A stretch of DNA of 64,000 nt, from NCBI GenBank assembly GCA_963786675.1, contig CAWAZY010000003.1, forward strand, positions 1,116,001 to 1,180,000, in the 5' to 3' direction. Below the pieces are notes generated by a model, which was not told where the DNA came from, ran no database searches, and saw only the letters and a program-made list of their open reading frames with translations. Position 1 is the stretch's first letter. The number at the start of each line of letters is the position of its first letter. Below, piece after piece: positions 1 to 9,248 of the stretch. Source of the stretch: JAGVSR01 sp963786675 (lineage in GTDB: Bacteria > Pseudomonadota > Alphaproteobacteria > Rhizobiales > Hyphomicrobiaceae). Position numbers and translations under genes: made by a program.

Positions 1-2
1 TC

Positions 3-1724
3 CTCATCGACGGCAATGCGGAGGCCCAAGGCAAGGCTTACTGGGATCTGGGCGGCACATCCCATAGCCCCGATCATCGGCTGGTCGCCTACTGCTTCGA
101 CGACAAGGGCAGCGAACTCTACACCATCCGCATCCGCGACACCGCCACCGGCGAGAACCTCCCGGATGTGCTGGAAGACACGCGTGGCGATATCGTGTGG
201 GCGAACGACAGCCGGACCTTCTATTACGTGCGCGTAGATGCCAATCACCGGCCGCGCGCCATCTGGCGCCACACGATTGGAACCCCCATCACAGAGGATC
301 AACTCGTCTACGAGGAAATCGACGAGGGCTTCTACCTCGCCATCGGCAAAACACAGTCCGACGCCTTCGTGATGATCAACGCCCACGATCATCAGACGAG
401 CGAATTCCATCTGATCGACGCCAACGATCCCGCCGCGCGGCCGCGTCTTGTCGCGGCCCGCCAAACGGGGCACGAGTATGACTTGGACCACCACGGCGAC
501 AGCCTGATCATCTCCACCAACTCAGCCGGTGCGGAGGACTTCCGCATTGTCACCGCGCCATTGGCCGATCCAAAACGCGAGAACTGGACTGAGCTGATCG
601 CCCACCGCCCCGGCCGGCTGATCATCGAATTCGGCGTGACGCGCGATCATCTGGTGCGGCTCGAACGTGAAGACGGTCTGCCGCGTATTGTCGTGCGGCG
701 TCTGTCGGATGGCGAGGAACATGCGATCGCCTTCGATGAAGAGGCCTACTCGCTCGGCATGATGCCGGGCTACGAATTCGACACCTCCATGCTGCGGTTT
801 TCATATTCGTCGATGACGACGCCCGCCGAGACGTATGACTATGACATGGCGGCGCGCACACGCACCCTGCGTAAACGCCAGGAAATCCCCTCAGGCCACA
901 ACCCCGCCGACTACGTGACCCGGCGACTGTTCGCACCGGCTGCCGACGGAGAGCTGGTGCCGGTGTCCCTCCTCTACCGGAAGGACACGCCGCTTGACGG
1001 CACCGCACCGGTCTATCTGTACGGCTACGGGGCCTATGGCATTTCCATGCCGGCGTCGTTTGCGACCGGCCGCCTGTCGCTGGTTGATCGTGGTTTCATC
1101 TTCGCGCTGGCTCACATTCGCGGCGGCAAGGACAAGGGCTACCGTTGGTACAAGGATGGAAAGGCCGGCGCCAAGGTGAACACGTTCACCGATTTCATCG
1201 CGGCCGGCGAAATGCTGGTCCGCGAGGGCATGACCCAACGCGGCCGCATCGTCGCCAATGGCGGCTCCGCCGGCGGCATGTTGATGGGCGCGGTCGCCAA
1301 CATGGCACCCGACTTATTCCTCGGCATCATCGCCGATGTCCCCTTCGTCGACGTCTTGAACACCATGCTCGATAAGGATCTCCCGCTGACGCCACCGGAA
1401 TGGCCCGAATGGGGCAACCCCATCACGAGCCCCGGCGACTTCGCGTATATCCGGAGTTATTCGCCCTACGACAACGTGATCGCGCAAGCCTACCCGCACA
1501 TCCTGGCGACCGGGGGGCTGACCGATCCGCGCGTTACCTACTGGGAGCCGGCAAAATGGGTGGCGAAGCTGCGGCGGCACAACACGAGCCGCAATCTGCT
1601 CTTGTTGAAGATCAACATGGATGCCGGCCACGGTGGCGCCTCGGGCCGCTATGAGCGGCTGAAGGAGACGGCCCGCGACTTTGCCTTCGCCCTCAAGATA
1701 ACCGGCAAGGCTCATGTGAGTTAA
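3..1724 (+). CDS. ptrB: Oligopeptidase B (S9 serine peptidase), 5' end outside the window
   Basis: Cytoplasmic-type serine oligopeptidase that cleaves short peptides after basic residues. The reading frame is open from base 3, so only the last 573 residues are present and roughly the first 130 of the usual ~700 are missing. Most of the beta-propeller is followed by the alpha/beta-hydrolase domain. The nucleophile lies in GGSAGGMLMGA (near 1260), the acid in GGLTDPRVTYWEP (near 1510) and the histidine in DAGHGGASGRY (near 1625). The family-typical stretches AHIRGG, ADVPFVDVLNTMLD and PPEWPEWGNP are intact and separate it from prolyl oligopeptidase. A hairpin terminator follows directly. Confidence 0.95.
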   Translation, partial: LIDGNAEAQGKAYWDLGGTSHSPDHRLVAYCFDDKGSELYTIRIRDTATGENLPDVLEDTRGDIVWANDSRTFYYVRVDANHRPRAIWRHTIGTPITEDQLVYEEIDEGFYLAIGKTQSDAFVMINAHDHQTSEFHLIDANDPAARPRLVAARQTGHEYDLDHHGDSLIISTNSAGAEDFRIVTAPLADPKRENWTELIAHRPGRLIIEFGVTRDHLVRLEREDGLPRIVVRRLSDGEEHAIAFDEEAYSLGMMPGYEFDTSMLRFSYSSMTTPAETYDYDMAARTRTLRKRQEIPSGHNPADYVTRRLFAPAADGELVPVSLLYRKDTPLDGTAPVYLYGYGAYGISMPASFATGRLSLVDRGFIFALAHIRGGKDKGYRWYKDGKAGAKVNTFTDFIAAGEMLVREGMTQRGRIVANGGSAGGMLMGAVANMAPDLFLGIIADVPFVDVLNTMLDKDLPLTPPEWPEWGNPITSPGDFAYIRSYSPYDNVIAQAYPHILATGGLTDPRVTYWEPAKWVAKLRRHNTSRNLLLLKINMDAGHGGASGRYERLKETARDFAFALKITGKAHVS

Positions 1725-1756
1725 GCCCTGAGCCGGCTGAAACGCCACAAATGCAA

Positions 1757-1785
1757 AAGGCGGCGTCCGTGGGGACGCCGCCTTT
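1757..1785. terminator. Bidirectional intrinsic terminator
   Basis: A perfect 10-bp stem (1759-1768 with 1773-1782) with a GTGG loop, flanked by AAA on the left and TTT on the right. It sits between the 3' ends of the convergent ptrB and TadG-like genes, so it can serve both strands. Confidence 0.8.
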
Positions 1786-1815
1786 CCTGCCTTGTCGCGA
1801 AGCTGTCGCTTCAGA

Positions 1816-3409
1816 CTATTCCTTGATCACCACGTGCATATCGTCGGAGTTTGTGGTGACGATGGTGACGAGCGAGTTGCCGATCTCCTGGAAGGCCTGG
1901 CGCAACTGGGTCCCGTTGTAGGGGAAGTAGTATTTGTCGGGCGAGGCGCACTGCTGGAGCATCTGGCGGGCCGGATCGTTCGGGTTCGTGCTCATGTCGA
2001 AACCGATGGTGTACACGATGATGCCCTTGTCCTTCATCTCCTGGCAGATGGCCAAGGCCTGAGCCGAAGCGCTCGTCCAGTTGACGTTGGAGTTATATTC
2101 GCCGTCCGTCATCAAAACGGCTGCCTTGATGGTTTCCGGATCGCCATAAGGTGCAACATTGTGGACGTCCGCACCCCAGAAGCCATTCCACTCCGGCGAG
2201 ATCATGTAGGCGCTCCAAGCCGTCGCCACGTGACCCGCCGTACCGGCGTAGGTGCCGAAGGTGTTGATGTGGGCCTTGAGGGCGGCCTTGTCGGTTGTCA
2301 AAGCCTTGACGACCGGAAGTTCGCGATACTGCCCAGCGACGCTCGAGTAGCTCGTGCAAGAACCGCTGCTCGAGTACTGCGTGTCCATGCTGTAGCCCGG
2401 TGCGTAGGGGCCGACGTAGCTGCCCGCACCCGGTGCGGCATCCGTGTAGGCCTCGCTGCCGGAACGCTCGGTGACGCAGCCGCGCAGGTTGTACTGAGCG
2501 TAGACCGGAACGTTACCTGTGGTACGGGCCGGTGTGTAGTACTGAAGCGCACCGCGCCGCGTCCGCGACTGGAAGTTAGCCTCGCAGTAGGCTTCGGCCT
2601 GAGCCTGCGTGTAGTTAGAGAAGGATGTAATTGACTGGACGCGATCGCCGCAATCCTCAACCGACCTCCAGCTGAACGACGAGTTGGAGAACACATACGC
2701 CTGCGTCGTGCCCGTCTGCACCTGACGTGTGGCGGGCAGGCCCGTTGCGGCAGACACGTACGCGCCAACGTTCACGCGATCCGAGAAGGGTACCAGCGCG
2801 ACGCGGCGGTTGTCATCGGAAATGCCGTCGGGCAGGACGATATCAAGGAAGTCGTCAGATGCCGTCTTCATGTCGTTGATCTTGCTGCCGGCCATTGAGC
2901 CCGAGACGTCGAGCATCAGAGACAGCTCGAGGTTCTTCGTGCCGTGGATGTTCTTGGAGGCCAACGCCGCCTTGGAGGCCGCGACGACTTCCAGCTGGTT
3001 GACGCCGATGATCCCAAGGAAGCCGGTCGGCAGCGTTGCGCGCAGGGTCGGGTGCGCGGAGGAGTCGATGGGATTGATGGTGGTATCCGATACCGTCACG
3101 CCGTCGATGTTCTGCTCCGGAATGGCGCGGCGCAGACCGTCCTTCTGGAGGCCGGCGTCGATGAACGACAACATCTTGGATTCGCCCTGGGCCTTGTCGC
3201 CCGTGGTGCGGTAGACGCGCAGTCCCGCCATGCTGGCCGAGTTCAGCGACCTGCTGCAGCTGACCCTTGAGACGTAGAGCCCGCGAATAGTCGACCGCGG
3301 CGCCCGTCAAACCCAACATCGGAATGATCATAAGGCCGAAGACGATGGCGACGTTGCCGCGCTCGTCGCGGTCAAAGCGCGTCAGAAAGGTTGGTGCAGA
3401 ACCGGACAT
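1816..3409 (-). pseudogene. TadG-like protein with von Willebrand A domain, +1 frameshift
   Basis: Surface protein of the Tad/Flp pilus-associated TadE/TadG type. The N-terminal part starts at an ATG at 3409 behind GGGAG and carries the signature RDERGNVAIVFGLMIIPM, a single hydrophobic segment that acts as membrane anchor. The frame then shifts by +1 near 3250. Removing one A from GAAC restores a run reading QQVADSASMAG, after which the remaining 470 residues are clean. That part holds the metal-binding loop DVSGSMAGSK (VWA MIDAS motif) and MTDGEYNSN. No other lesion is visible, so this is either a recent mutation or a sequencing error. It is divergent from the second TadG-like gene at 3872. 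Confidence 0.8.
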
Positions 3410-3871
3410 ATGAAGCTCCCACTTCGAAATTCGAACATGGGGCAACACTGCCGCAGAAAGTTAACGGCGCTCTTGAGCAGAAATTTGCAATTCGAGATAG
3501 CTGGCTTGTTTTCTGATGCTTCTCAGGCGCTTGGTTATTTAAGCCTCTCTGAAAATTCGAACTGTGGCAGAAAATAACGATCATTTCCTCATAGTTTTTT
3601 TTGCGTCGGCCAAGATATTATTTTTGCTATGCCCAAACCTTAAGCAATGCCAAATCACCTGCCGGAAGCGGAGAACGAGGCGTCCGACGATTTTCTTTTT
3701 CCCTTATTTTACGTATGCTTACGCTTTCGTCTTGGGCGGCGCATGGTTAATAGATCTTTCTCCAATGCTATAGTTTACAATCAATTTTCGCGAAAACCAT
3801 CGGCGCCAATTGAACAGCCTTTCAATTGATCTGGGGCAATATCCGGGAAATATTCCTGATGGAGCCCCCAA
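3410..3871. other. AT-rich intergenic region between divergent TadG-like genes
   Basis: This 462-bp stretch is clearly richer in A and T than its surroundings (T-runs near 3588-3625 and 3690-3710) and must hold both divergent promoters. The small open frames inside it have no coding character. No defined operator was recognised. Confidence 0.5.
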
Positions 3872-5209
3872 GTGTCAGCACCCCTCAAGCGAGTTTTACA
3901 GAATTTCCGCAAATCTGAGAGCGGAAACGTCGCTGTCATATTCGGCATGATGATCATGCCGCTGACGTTGTCCGTGGGGCTGGCTGTCGACTTCGGCCGC
4001 AGCACGCGGGCAAAGGCTGATATGCAGTCGGCCCTGGATGCCGGCGCCATCGCCGCTATCAAATCCAATCCCGAAGTGGCCGAACTTCAGGGAACACGAA
4101 TCTTCACCGCCAACTTCCGCAATGATCTTGTCACAACGCCCGTCGTGCACTTCGACCTTCAGGCCAACGGGCAGGTCAAGGCCACCGCACGCGGTTCCAT
4201 CCCCCTCATTTTCGGTGGCCTAGTGGGCATCGAGACCTATGAGATTGCGACCAAGAGCACCGTTGAGCCGGAGCGCCAAGTTACCGAGACGACCACTGAG
4301 GAGTATGTGTTCACCGGTGGCGCGCCTTGCCTTCATGTGATGGACCAGTCTGATCTGGATTCCCTGACCCTGAATAACAATACGAACGTTGATGGCTCGA
4401 AGTGCGACGTCCGCGTCCGTTCGAACAGATCCCGCGCGATGAAGGCCGACGGCAACTCGAACCTCAAGTTCCGCTCGATAAAGGTCAAAGGCCAGAGCGC
4501 CAACAGCGGCGGACTGCAGATCACCGGCTGGCCTTATACCGTTCGTGATGATGCCGCGATCGTTAGCAACCCCTACCTCGACAGCATCCGCGATGTCGTC
4601 CAATCGATCACTGTCGGCACCTGCACAAATGCAAATACCGGCAAAACTTGGACCGGCAACGTTCAGCCGGGTACCTATTGCGGCGCCACAACCTTCCGCA
4701 ACGCCACCTTTGGGCCGGGCCTCTACATCATCAAGTCGAGCTCGGGCAACAAGACCGGCAGCCTGAGCTTCGACGGCTCAATCAACGGCAGTGCTGGGGT
4801 GAGCTTCTACCTCGCCGATAATAAGTCGAAGGTCGCGTCCTATACGGCAACGGCCGGCAGCGTATTGAGCGCGCCGACCTCGGGCATCACACGCGGTCTT
4901 CTGATTTTCGAAAACTCCAACCGCGGTTCGAACTGGGATCTTTCGGTGGCCAATCTCGCCAACCAGTCTTGGGAAGGGCTTGTCTACCTGCCCAGCGCCA
5001 ACCTGACGCTTTCCAACTTTTCGGGTTGGGAAAAGTTCAAGGTCTCTCTTGCGGCCAATACGGTTCAGATCTCGAACTGGAACACCATGACCTGGGATGC
5101 CTTCGTGTGGGTCCCCTTCAACCAGAGCAGCCCGATCCTCTACGAAGACGACAGCTACACGGGTGAGGAAACGACGGTCACCGACAAGCCTCTCTACATT
5201 GCCCAGTAG
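3872..5209 (+). CDS. TadE/TadG-like surface protein without VWA domain
   Basis: 445 residues. It starts at a GTG (3872) eight bases after GGAG. Residues 10-45 contain the TadE/TadG N-terminal signature (RKSESGNVAVIFGMMIMP and a hydrophobic helix), which anchors the protein in the inner membrane. The remainder is predicted to be exported and rich in Asn, Ser and Thr, with scattered cysteines (ACLHVM, SKCDV, GTCTN, GTYCGA). Unlike its divergent neighbour it has no MIDAS motif. Its role is probably in pilus or cell-surface assembly, inferred from family only. An intrinsic terminator follows at 5244. Confidence 0.75.
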   Translation: MSAPLKRVLQNFRKSESGNVAVIFGMMIMPLTLSVGLAVDFGRSTRAKADMQSALDAGAIAAIKSNPEVAELQGTRIFTANFRNDLVTTPVVHFDLQANGQVKATARGSIPLIFGGLVGIETYEIATKSTVEPERQVTETTTEEYVFTGGAPCLHVMDQSDLDSLTLNNNTNVDGSKCDVRVRSNRSRAMKADGNSNLKFRSIKVKGQSANSGGLQITGWPYTVRDDAAIVSNPYLDSIRDVVQSITVGTCTNANTGKTWTGNVQPGTYCGATTFRNATFGPGLYIIKSSSGNKTGSLSFDGSINGSAGVSFYLADNKSKVASYTATAGSVLSAPTSGITRGLLIFENSNRGSNWDLSVANLANQSWEGLVYLPSANLTLSNFSGWEKFKVSLAANTVQISNWNTMTWDAFVWVPFNQSSPILYEDDSYTGEETTVTDKPLYIAQ

Positions 5210-5243
5210 AGACGACGACCGGCAATCGAAGAAAAAGAGAAAT

Positions 5244-5269
5244 GGGGCGTCCAGATGGACGCCCCTTTT
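5244..5269 (+). terminator. Intrinsic terminator of the TadG-like gene
   Basis: A 9-bp GC-rich stem (5244-5252 with 5257-5265), AGAT loop, then TTTT. It lies 35 bases after the stop codon of the upstream gene. Confidence 0.85.
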
Positions 5270-5324
5270 CATTTGTCGAAATCGGCGGCCGGCGCAGCGC
5301 ATAGGGTGAGTGACCGCCCAAAAG

Positions 5325-5349
5325 AAAAGGGCCGCTGACGCGGCCCTTT
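5325..5349 (-). terminator. Intrinsic terminator for the minus-strand membrane protein gene
   Basis: A 7-bp perfect stem (5329-5335 with 5340-5346) and TGAC loop. On the minus strand it is followed by a T-rich tract (TTTTCTTTT). It sits just beyond the stop codon at 5368. Confidence 0.8.
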
Positions 5350-5367
5350 GTGTTGATGCTGCCTGTA

Positions 5368-6597
5368 TCAGGCGGCCTTTTCTCTTAAGGCCGGCAGCTT
5401 CTTATCCTCCTCGGCGTCCCTTGCGCTCCTGAGAGCGATACCGATGTAGCGAACTCTTCCACCAAGTTTGGCCTTCTGTACGCCAAGCTCACCGAATTCA
5501 CGTCCGAAGGTCGGCAGTGCGAGTGGCTCTTTTTCCTTCACTTCACACCAGGCACAATACTCTTCGTACAACTCGGTAGCCGTCATACTCGAACCATCCT
5601 GCGTCTGCACACTCTCCTTGTAGAAGCGCTCCACATCGGTTTCGGGAGCCATTGGGACGATACGTTGAGGTGCCGGGGCCGACTTGTTGTCGTTGGCGCC
5701 GGAACGCGGTTTTGCAGCAATCTGCACGGGCGCCGTCTCGCGGACGGGGGCCGCCACCGCTACCGCAGCGGTGAGAGGCTCGGCAATCGCAACCATTTGC
5801 GGTGCAGCCGGAGCAATCGCGTCGTAGAGACGCCACTGGCTGAAGGCAATGTACATGCCCAGGCCAGAACCCACTTCCAGAAGCAGTGCGATGAAAACGG
5901 TCATCGCGATCTGGATCGTGTCGATATTGATGCCAGTCAGCTTGGACAGCACCGCTGCCTGCGGATCTGCTTCCGACATCACCGTTGCACCCGAGGCCGT
6001 CGACAGCTTCGCGGAAAGTTCCGAGATGCGGTCACTCAGCTTGCCGGCTTCCTTGCCCGAAGCCAATTCGGCCGTGAGCGCGTGATACGACTGGCAGAAC
6101 TCGCGGCCCTGCTTGCCGGTCACGTCGGTGCAGCCCTTGGTCCAAGACCAGGGGCGCTGGTTCTGGGCATTGTCGATGTCGCTCTGCACGACGCCGACAG
6201 GACGATGCTGCGGCACCCAGCCGAGCTGTTCCTGCGAGCGTGCCAGGTCGGAGCGAAGGTCCTTGTAGGTCTGGGCTTCGACGGCACGCTGGCCGGTCGT
6301 GTCCAGACGGTTCAAGGCCGCGTGACCCAGTGCTGAGGTGAGCGAGTAGACGGTGCACACGACACCGACGATCGCAGCCGCAATTGCCTGCGACCACACC
6401 CGGCTTCTGATAGCGGCGAAGAAGAAGAATGGGATCAGCGCTTTAAGGCAGTCCGCGGCGGCCGAAGCCGAGCCGTAGATCATGCCGTCAAGTTCTGTTT
6501 TTCCGAGACTGAAACCAAATCGCCAGTTCATGGCGGCCGACACGGCGAGTAGCACGCCGGCTGCCAGAACCCCTAGTACACCCATCAGGTGTCTCAT
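5368..6597 (-). CDS. Membrane protein with C-terminal domain resembling phage primase tails; function unknown
   Basis: 409 residues from the ATG at 6597, preferred because GGAGAGG lies just upstream; an ATG at 6609 is possible. Three hydrophobic helices occupy about residues 5-25, 45-65 and 70-95. A soluble region with cysteines (TKGCTDVTGKQGREFC) follows, then a fourth membrane helix (IQIAMTVFIALLLEVGSGLG). A linker rich in Ala and Pro leads to a C-terminal domain near residues 320-395 (VERFYKESV, TATELYEEYCAWCE, TFGREFGELG, YIGIAL). This resembles the winged-helix tail of D5/P4-type primases, so it may bind DNA. I do not recognise the whole protein. A membrane anchor joined to a DNA-binding-like domain is unusual. 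Confidence 0.65.
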   Translation of the reverse strand: MRHLMGVLGVLAAGVLLAVSAAMNWRFGFSLGKTELDGMIYGSASAAADCLKALIPFFFFAAIRSRVWSQAIAAAIVGVVCTVYSLTSALGHAALNRLDTTGQRAVEAQTYKDLRSDLARSQEQLGWVPQHRPVGVVQSDIDNAQNQRPWSWTKGCTDVTGKQGREFCQSYHALTAELASGKEAGKLSDRISELSAKLSTASGATVMSEADPQAAVLSKLTGINIDTIQIAMTVFIALLLEVGSGLGMYIAFSQWRLYDAIAPAAPQMVAIAEPLTAAVAVAAPVRETAPVQIAAKPRSGANDNKSAPAPQRIVPMAPETDVERFYKESVQTQDGSSMTATELYEEYCAWCEVKEKEPLALPTFGREFGELGVQKAKLGGRVRYIGIALRSARDAEEDKKLPALREKAA

Positions 6598-7713
6598 AGC
6601 CCTCTCCATTGCACAGATCCGCACCGACGCAGGAACCCCCTTCGGTCCGGATCGCTTGGTCTTGTTGTCCGGAGGGAAACGGAATCAGCAGAAAGCAAAA
6701 CATCAAAGACACATCGCCTGCCGGGCTGCTCCGCTTGAGCTGCCGGGCCATCCCCAATGGCACCGACACGGAACTGCAACGGACGCGCGAGGCAACTTTG
6801 GACCTGCTGGATCTTCGTACCGATCGTCGACTTGTACACAGGTTGCGCTGCCGCTAGAGCCAACCGGTGGAAAACACAAGGCGACGGGCAGAAGCTAACA
6901 AGTGTCTAACGCGACACACTCCCCTCAGGGGTTGAGGCTATGCGATTCGAAATCTTTTGTTAAGAGAATCAGAACTGTAGATTTATTGCTTCCAGACTGG
7001 GCACGATTGGTGGCCTCAGCGCCACATGACACCTCCCCCATTCATCCACAGACTGCGACCCCGGTTGTCCCCCGGATGTCCCCAGCCGCCGCGCATTATC
7101 CCCACGGGATGTCCACGCCATCCAAGGCGCCGGTCCCGATGCTGCACGTTACCGTGGCCCATGCTGCAATTGAGAAACGCCTTGCGCTCATGAGCGCCCT
7201 TCGCCGCCCCCGAGCATCCCCGCGGTAGGTGAACGCTCAAAATATGCGCAGCGGGGGAATGACTTAGTCCATAGTCCGCTCTATCCCCGGCGCCGGGAAA
7301 AGGTTACAATTTTCTTAATAAGACGGATGCGGACGAACGTATCCGATGCTAAGGTATTGTCATGTCGGGAGACCGTTCGGCGCGGGCTGTCACATGCTTG
7401 GTGGGGATTTTGATGCAACGTGCGCGGATGGGTCCGCGGTTCAATCTAAGCACCGAGTTGGCGGAGGCACGGGCCCAGCGCTGAAGAACAATCAGATGCC
7501 AGGCCCGTCGGAAGATTCGAGAAGACCAAAGGGGCGTGCAGGACGAAGACGATGCGCGAACACCCGAAGATCATGGGCGGCGCTGCCGGGGCTAGATCAA
7601 TTTCCCCGGTATCGACAGGTCTGAAAGTCTCGACAGGTTTGGAATTGGCACGGCAGACGGCCGGCAAGACGTTGGCTTGGCTCTAGGGTCGCAGGACGTA
7701 GGAGTAACCCTCG
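6598..7713. other. 1.1-kb gene-poor region with a cluster of DnaA-box-like motifs
   Basis: No convincing coding sequence is present. At 6940-6995 there is an AT-richer stretch. It is followed at 7041-7116 by closely spaced sequences related to TTATCCACA: TCATCCACA (7042), TTGTCCCCC, ATGTCCCCA, TTATCCCCA (near 7096) and ATGTCCACG. The rest to 7713 holds the promoter region of the next gene, including an A/T-rich stretch near 7307-7320. An origin-like role is only a possibility. Confidence 0.35.
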
Positions 7714-8823
7714 ATGCAACGCGTATTCGGATTGGCAGTGCTCACGGGCGGTCTGGCCTACGGCCTCTACGCCCATAGCCCATCGACCAGCGACCGCGAG
7801 GAACAGGTCGCAGCCGTAACGCGGATCATTGCGCAGGGAACCGTGAACGAACCGGCAGTCGTCGCCGCCGAGCAGCCGGGTCTGCGCCAGCCGGTCGAGC
7901 AATCCCGGGCGCTGCCGGCATTCGCCGCGCCGGAGATGGCAAGCCGGCCCATCGCAAAGGCCGCCCCCAGCACCACGGTTGCAGCACCAGCCGATCCGGC
8001 CGCCGCTGAGCCAATGCCTTGGCAGACTGACGTCGCCCCAATCACGGTGACGACGCAGACGGCCGCGGTTGCGCCCGCGCCCCAGTCTGAAGTGGTCAAG
8101 GCCGCGGCCCGCACCCCGCGCCAACTCGCGCGTCAGATCCAGTCGGAATTGAAGCGGCTGGGTTGCTACGGCGGCGCGCTGGACGGCAGCTGGGGGTCTG
8201 GCTCACGCGCCGCGATGAGCGAGTTCATCTCTGCGGTTAACGCCTCGCTGCCGACGCAAGAGCCTGACGTCATTCTGCTGACCTTGCTGAAGGGGCACAA
8301 AGGCAATGTCTGCGGCATGTCCTGCGCTCCCCATCAGGTCGCAACAGGCGGGCGCTGCATCGCGCGCGATACTGTAGCCAGCGTCGCCGTTCCCGCCCCG
8401 CGCGTTGCTGGCCTGAGACCAGCCACACCGCCGCCAGCGGGACGCATGTCGATTGGTGGACCTCGTGACGAACCCGCCAGCGACGCGGCCAGCACGCCAT
8501 CAAGCCTCACCGGCGAACGCTTGCCGTGGGCGACGGGGCCTGCCGCGCGCGTTGTCGCCAGCGATCCGGAAGCCGGCACCATTGCCTCCCGGCACCTTGC
8601 GGCGCTGGAAGATGACCGCGATGCGGGTGTTGTAACTCATTCGATCCGGCCCGCTGCCGCCAGCGCTGAGTTCCGCGAACCCGTTCGTATCGCACCTCCG
8701 AAGCGCGCCGCACGCCCGGTGAAAGCGAAACCGTCGCGGGCCGTCGAACGCAAGATCAATCGGCGCAAGTACGCGACGCGGGCCGTGCAGAACCTCTTCC
8801 TGCACCCACTGGGACGGATGTAG
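7714..8823 (+). CDS. Exported protein with peptidoglycan-binding-like domain
   Basis: 369 residues, starting at an ATG preceded by GGAG. The N-terminus has a short hydrophobic segment (VFGLAVLTGGLAYGLYA), likely a signal anchor. A long Ala/Pro-rich linker follows, then around residues 140-170 a domain of the form RQIQSELKRLGCYGGALDGSWG...AAMSEF. This matches the repeat pattern of peptidoglycan-binding domain 1 and of similar domains in Hyphomicrobiales. Cysteines GNVCGMSCAPHQ...GGRC follow, and the C-terminus is strongly basic (APPKRAARPVKAKPSRAVERKINRRKY has many Lys and Arg). It probably lies in the periplasm at the cell wall; the exact role is unknown. It converges on cutA with a 13-bp gap. 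Confidence 0.65.
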   Translation: MQRVFGLAVLTGGLAYGLYAHSPSTSDREEQVAAVTRIIAQGTVNEPAVVAAEQPGLRQPVEQSRALPAFAAPEMASRPIAKAAPSTTVAAPADPAAAEPMPWQTDVAPITVTTQTAAVAPAPQSEVVKAAARTPRQLARQIQSELKRLGCYGGALDGSWGSGSRAAMSEFISAVNASLPTQEPDVILLTLLKGHKGNVCGMSCAPHQVATGGRCIARDTVASVAVPAPRVAGLRPATPPPAGRMSIGGPRDEPASDAASTPSSLTGERLPWATGPAARVVASDPEAGTIASRHLAALEDDRDAGVVTHSIRPAAASAEFREPVRIAPPKRAARPVKAKPSRAVERKINRRKYATRAVQNLFLHPLGRM

Positions 8824-8836
8824 CGTAAGATAGGAC

Positions 8837-9178
8837 TTAACAACCCTCCGGCTTGGACGTTTCCCGTATGAGCCACGCTAGGTAGTCCGGTGAGCCACCG
8901 TCGACCGCCAACGTGAGGAACGCAGGTGTGTCGTAGGGGTGCTGGCGGACCCCCTCCGCGATGACGGCTTCGGCCAGCCCTGCCCGAGTCTTGATAATGA
9001 GAACACACTCGCTATCCCGCGCGATCCGCCCCTCCCATCGGTACAGCGACGTCATACCCGGCAGGACGTTAACGCATGCCGCCAGGCCAGCCTCGACCAG
9101 TGCGCGCCCCACCGTTTCCGCACATTCTACGTCCGGAAACGTCGCATAGATGAGAACGGGCTTGTCGTTCGTGTCCAA
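8837..9178 (-). CDS. cutA: CutA1 divalent-cation tolerance protein
   Basis: Small trimeric cytoplasmic protein of the PII-like CutA family, associated with tolerance to divalent metals. I place the start at a TTG (9178) because it gives the usual length of 113 residues and has GGGAGG upstream. The ATG further upstream (9337) would overlap the divergent nadK start and add sequence unlike the family. Typical motifs are LIYATFPD, GLAACVNVLPGMTSLYRWEG and IIKTR, with the C-terminal YLAWLIRET. It is divergent from nadK. Confidence 0.85.
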   Translation of the reverse strand: MDTNDKPVLIYATFPDVECAETVGRALVEAGLAACVNVLPGMTSLYRWEGRIARDSECVLIIKTRAGLAEAVIAEGVRQHPYDTPAFLTLAVDGGSPDYLAWLIRETSKPEGC

Positions 9179-9248
9179 GTGCGCGAGCCTCCCGCCTCCC
9201 GAAGCCTCTCGGCTTCCATATCCAGAGAGCCATACCGTTCCGCGCCCG

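Noticed and set aside
1792..2634. 280-codon plus-strand frame opposite the TadG-like gene
   Set aside because: The opposite strand has a VWA metal site and a TadG signature; this frame has none.
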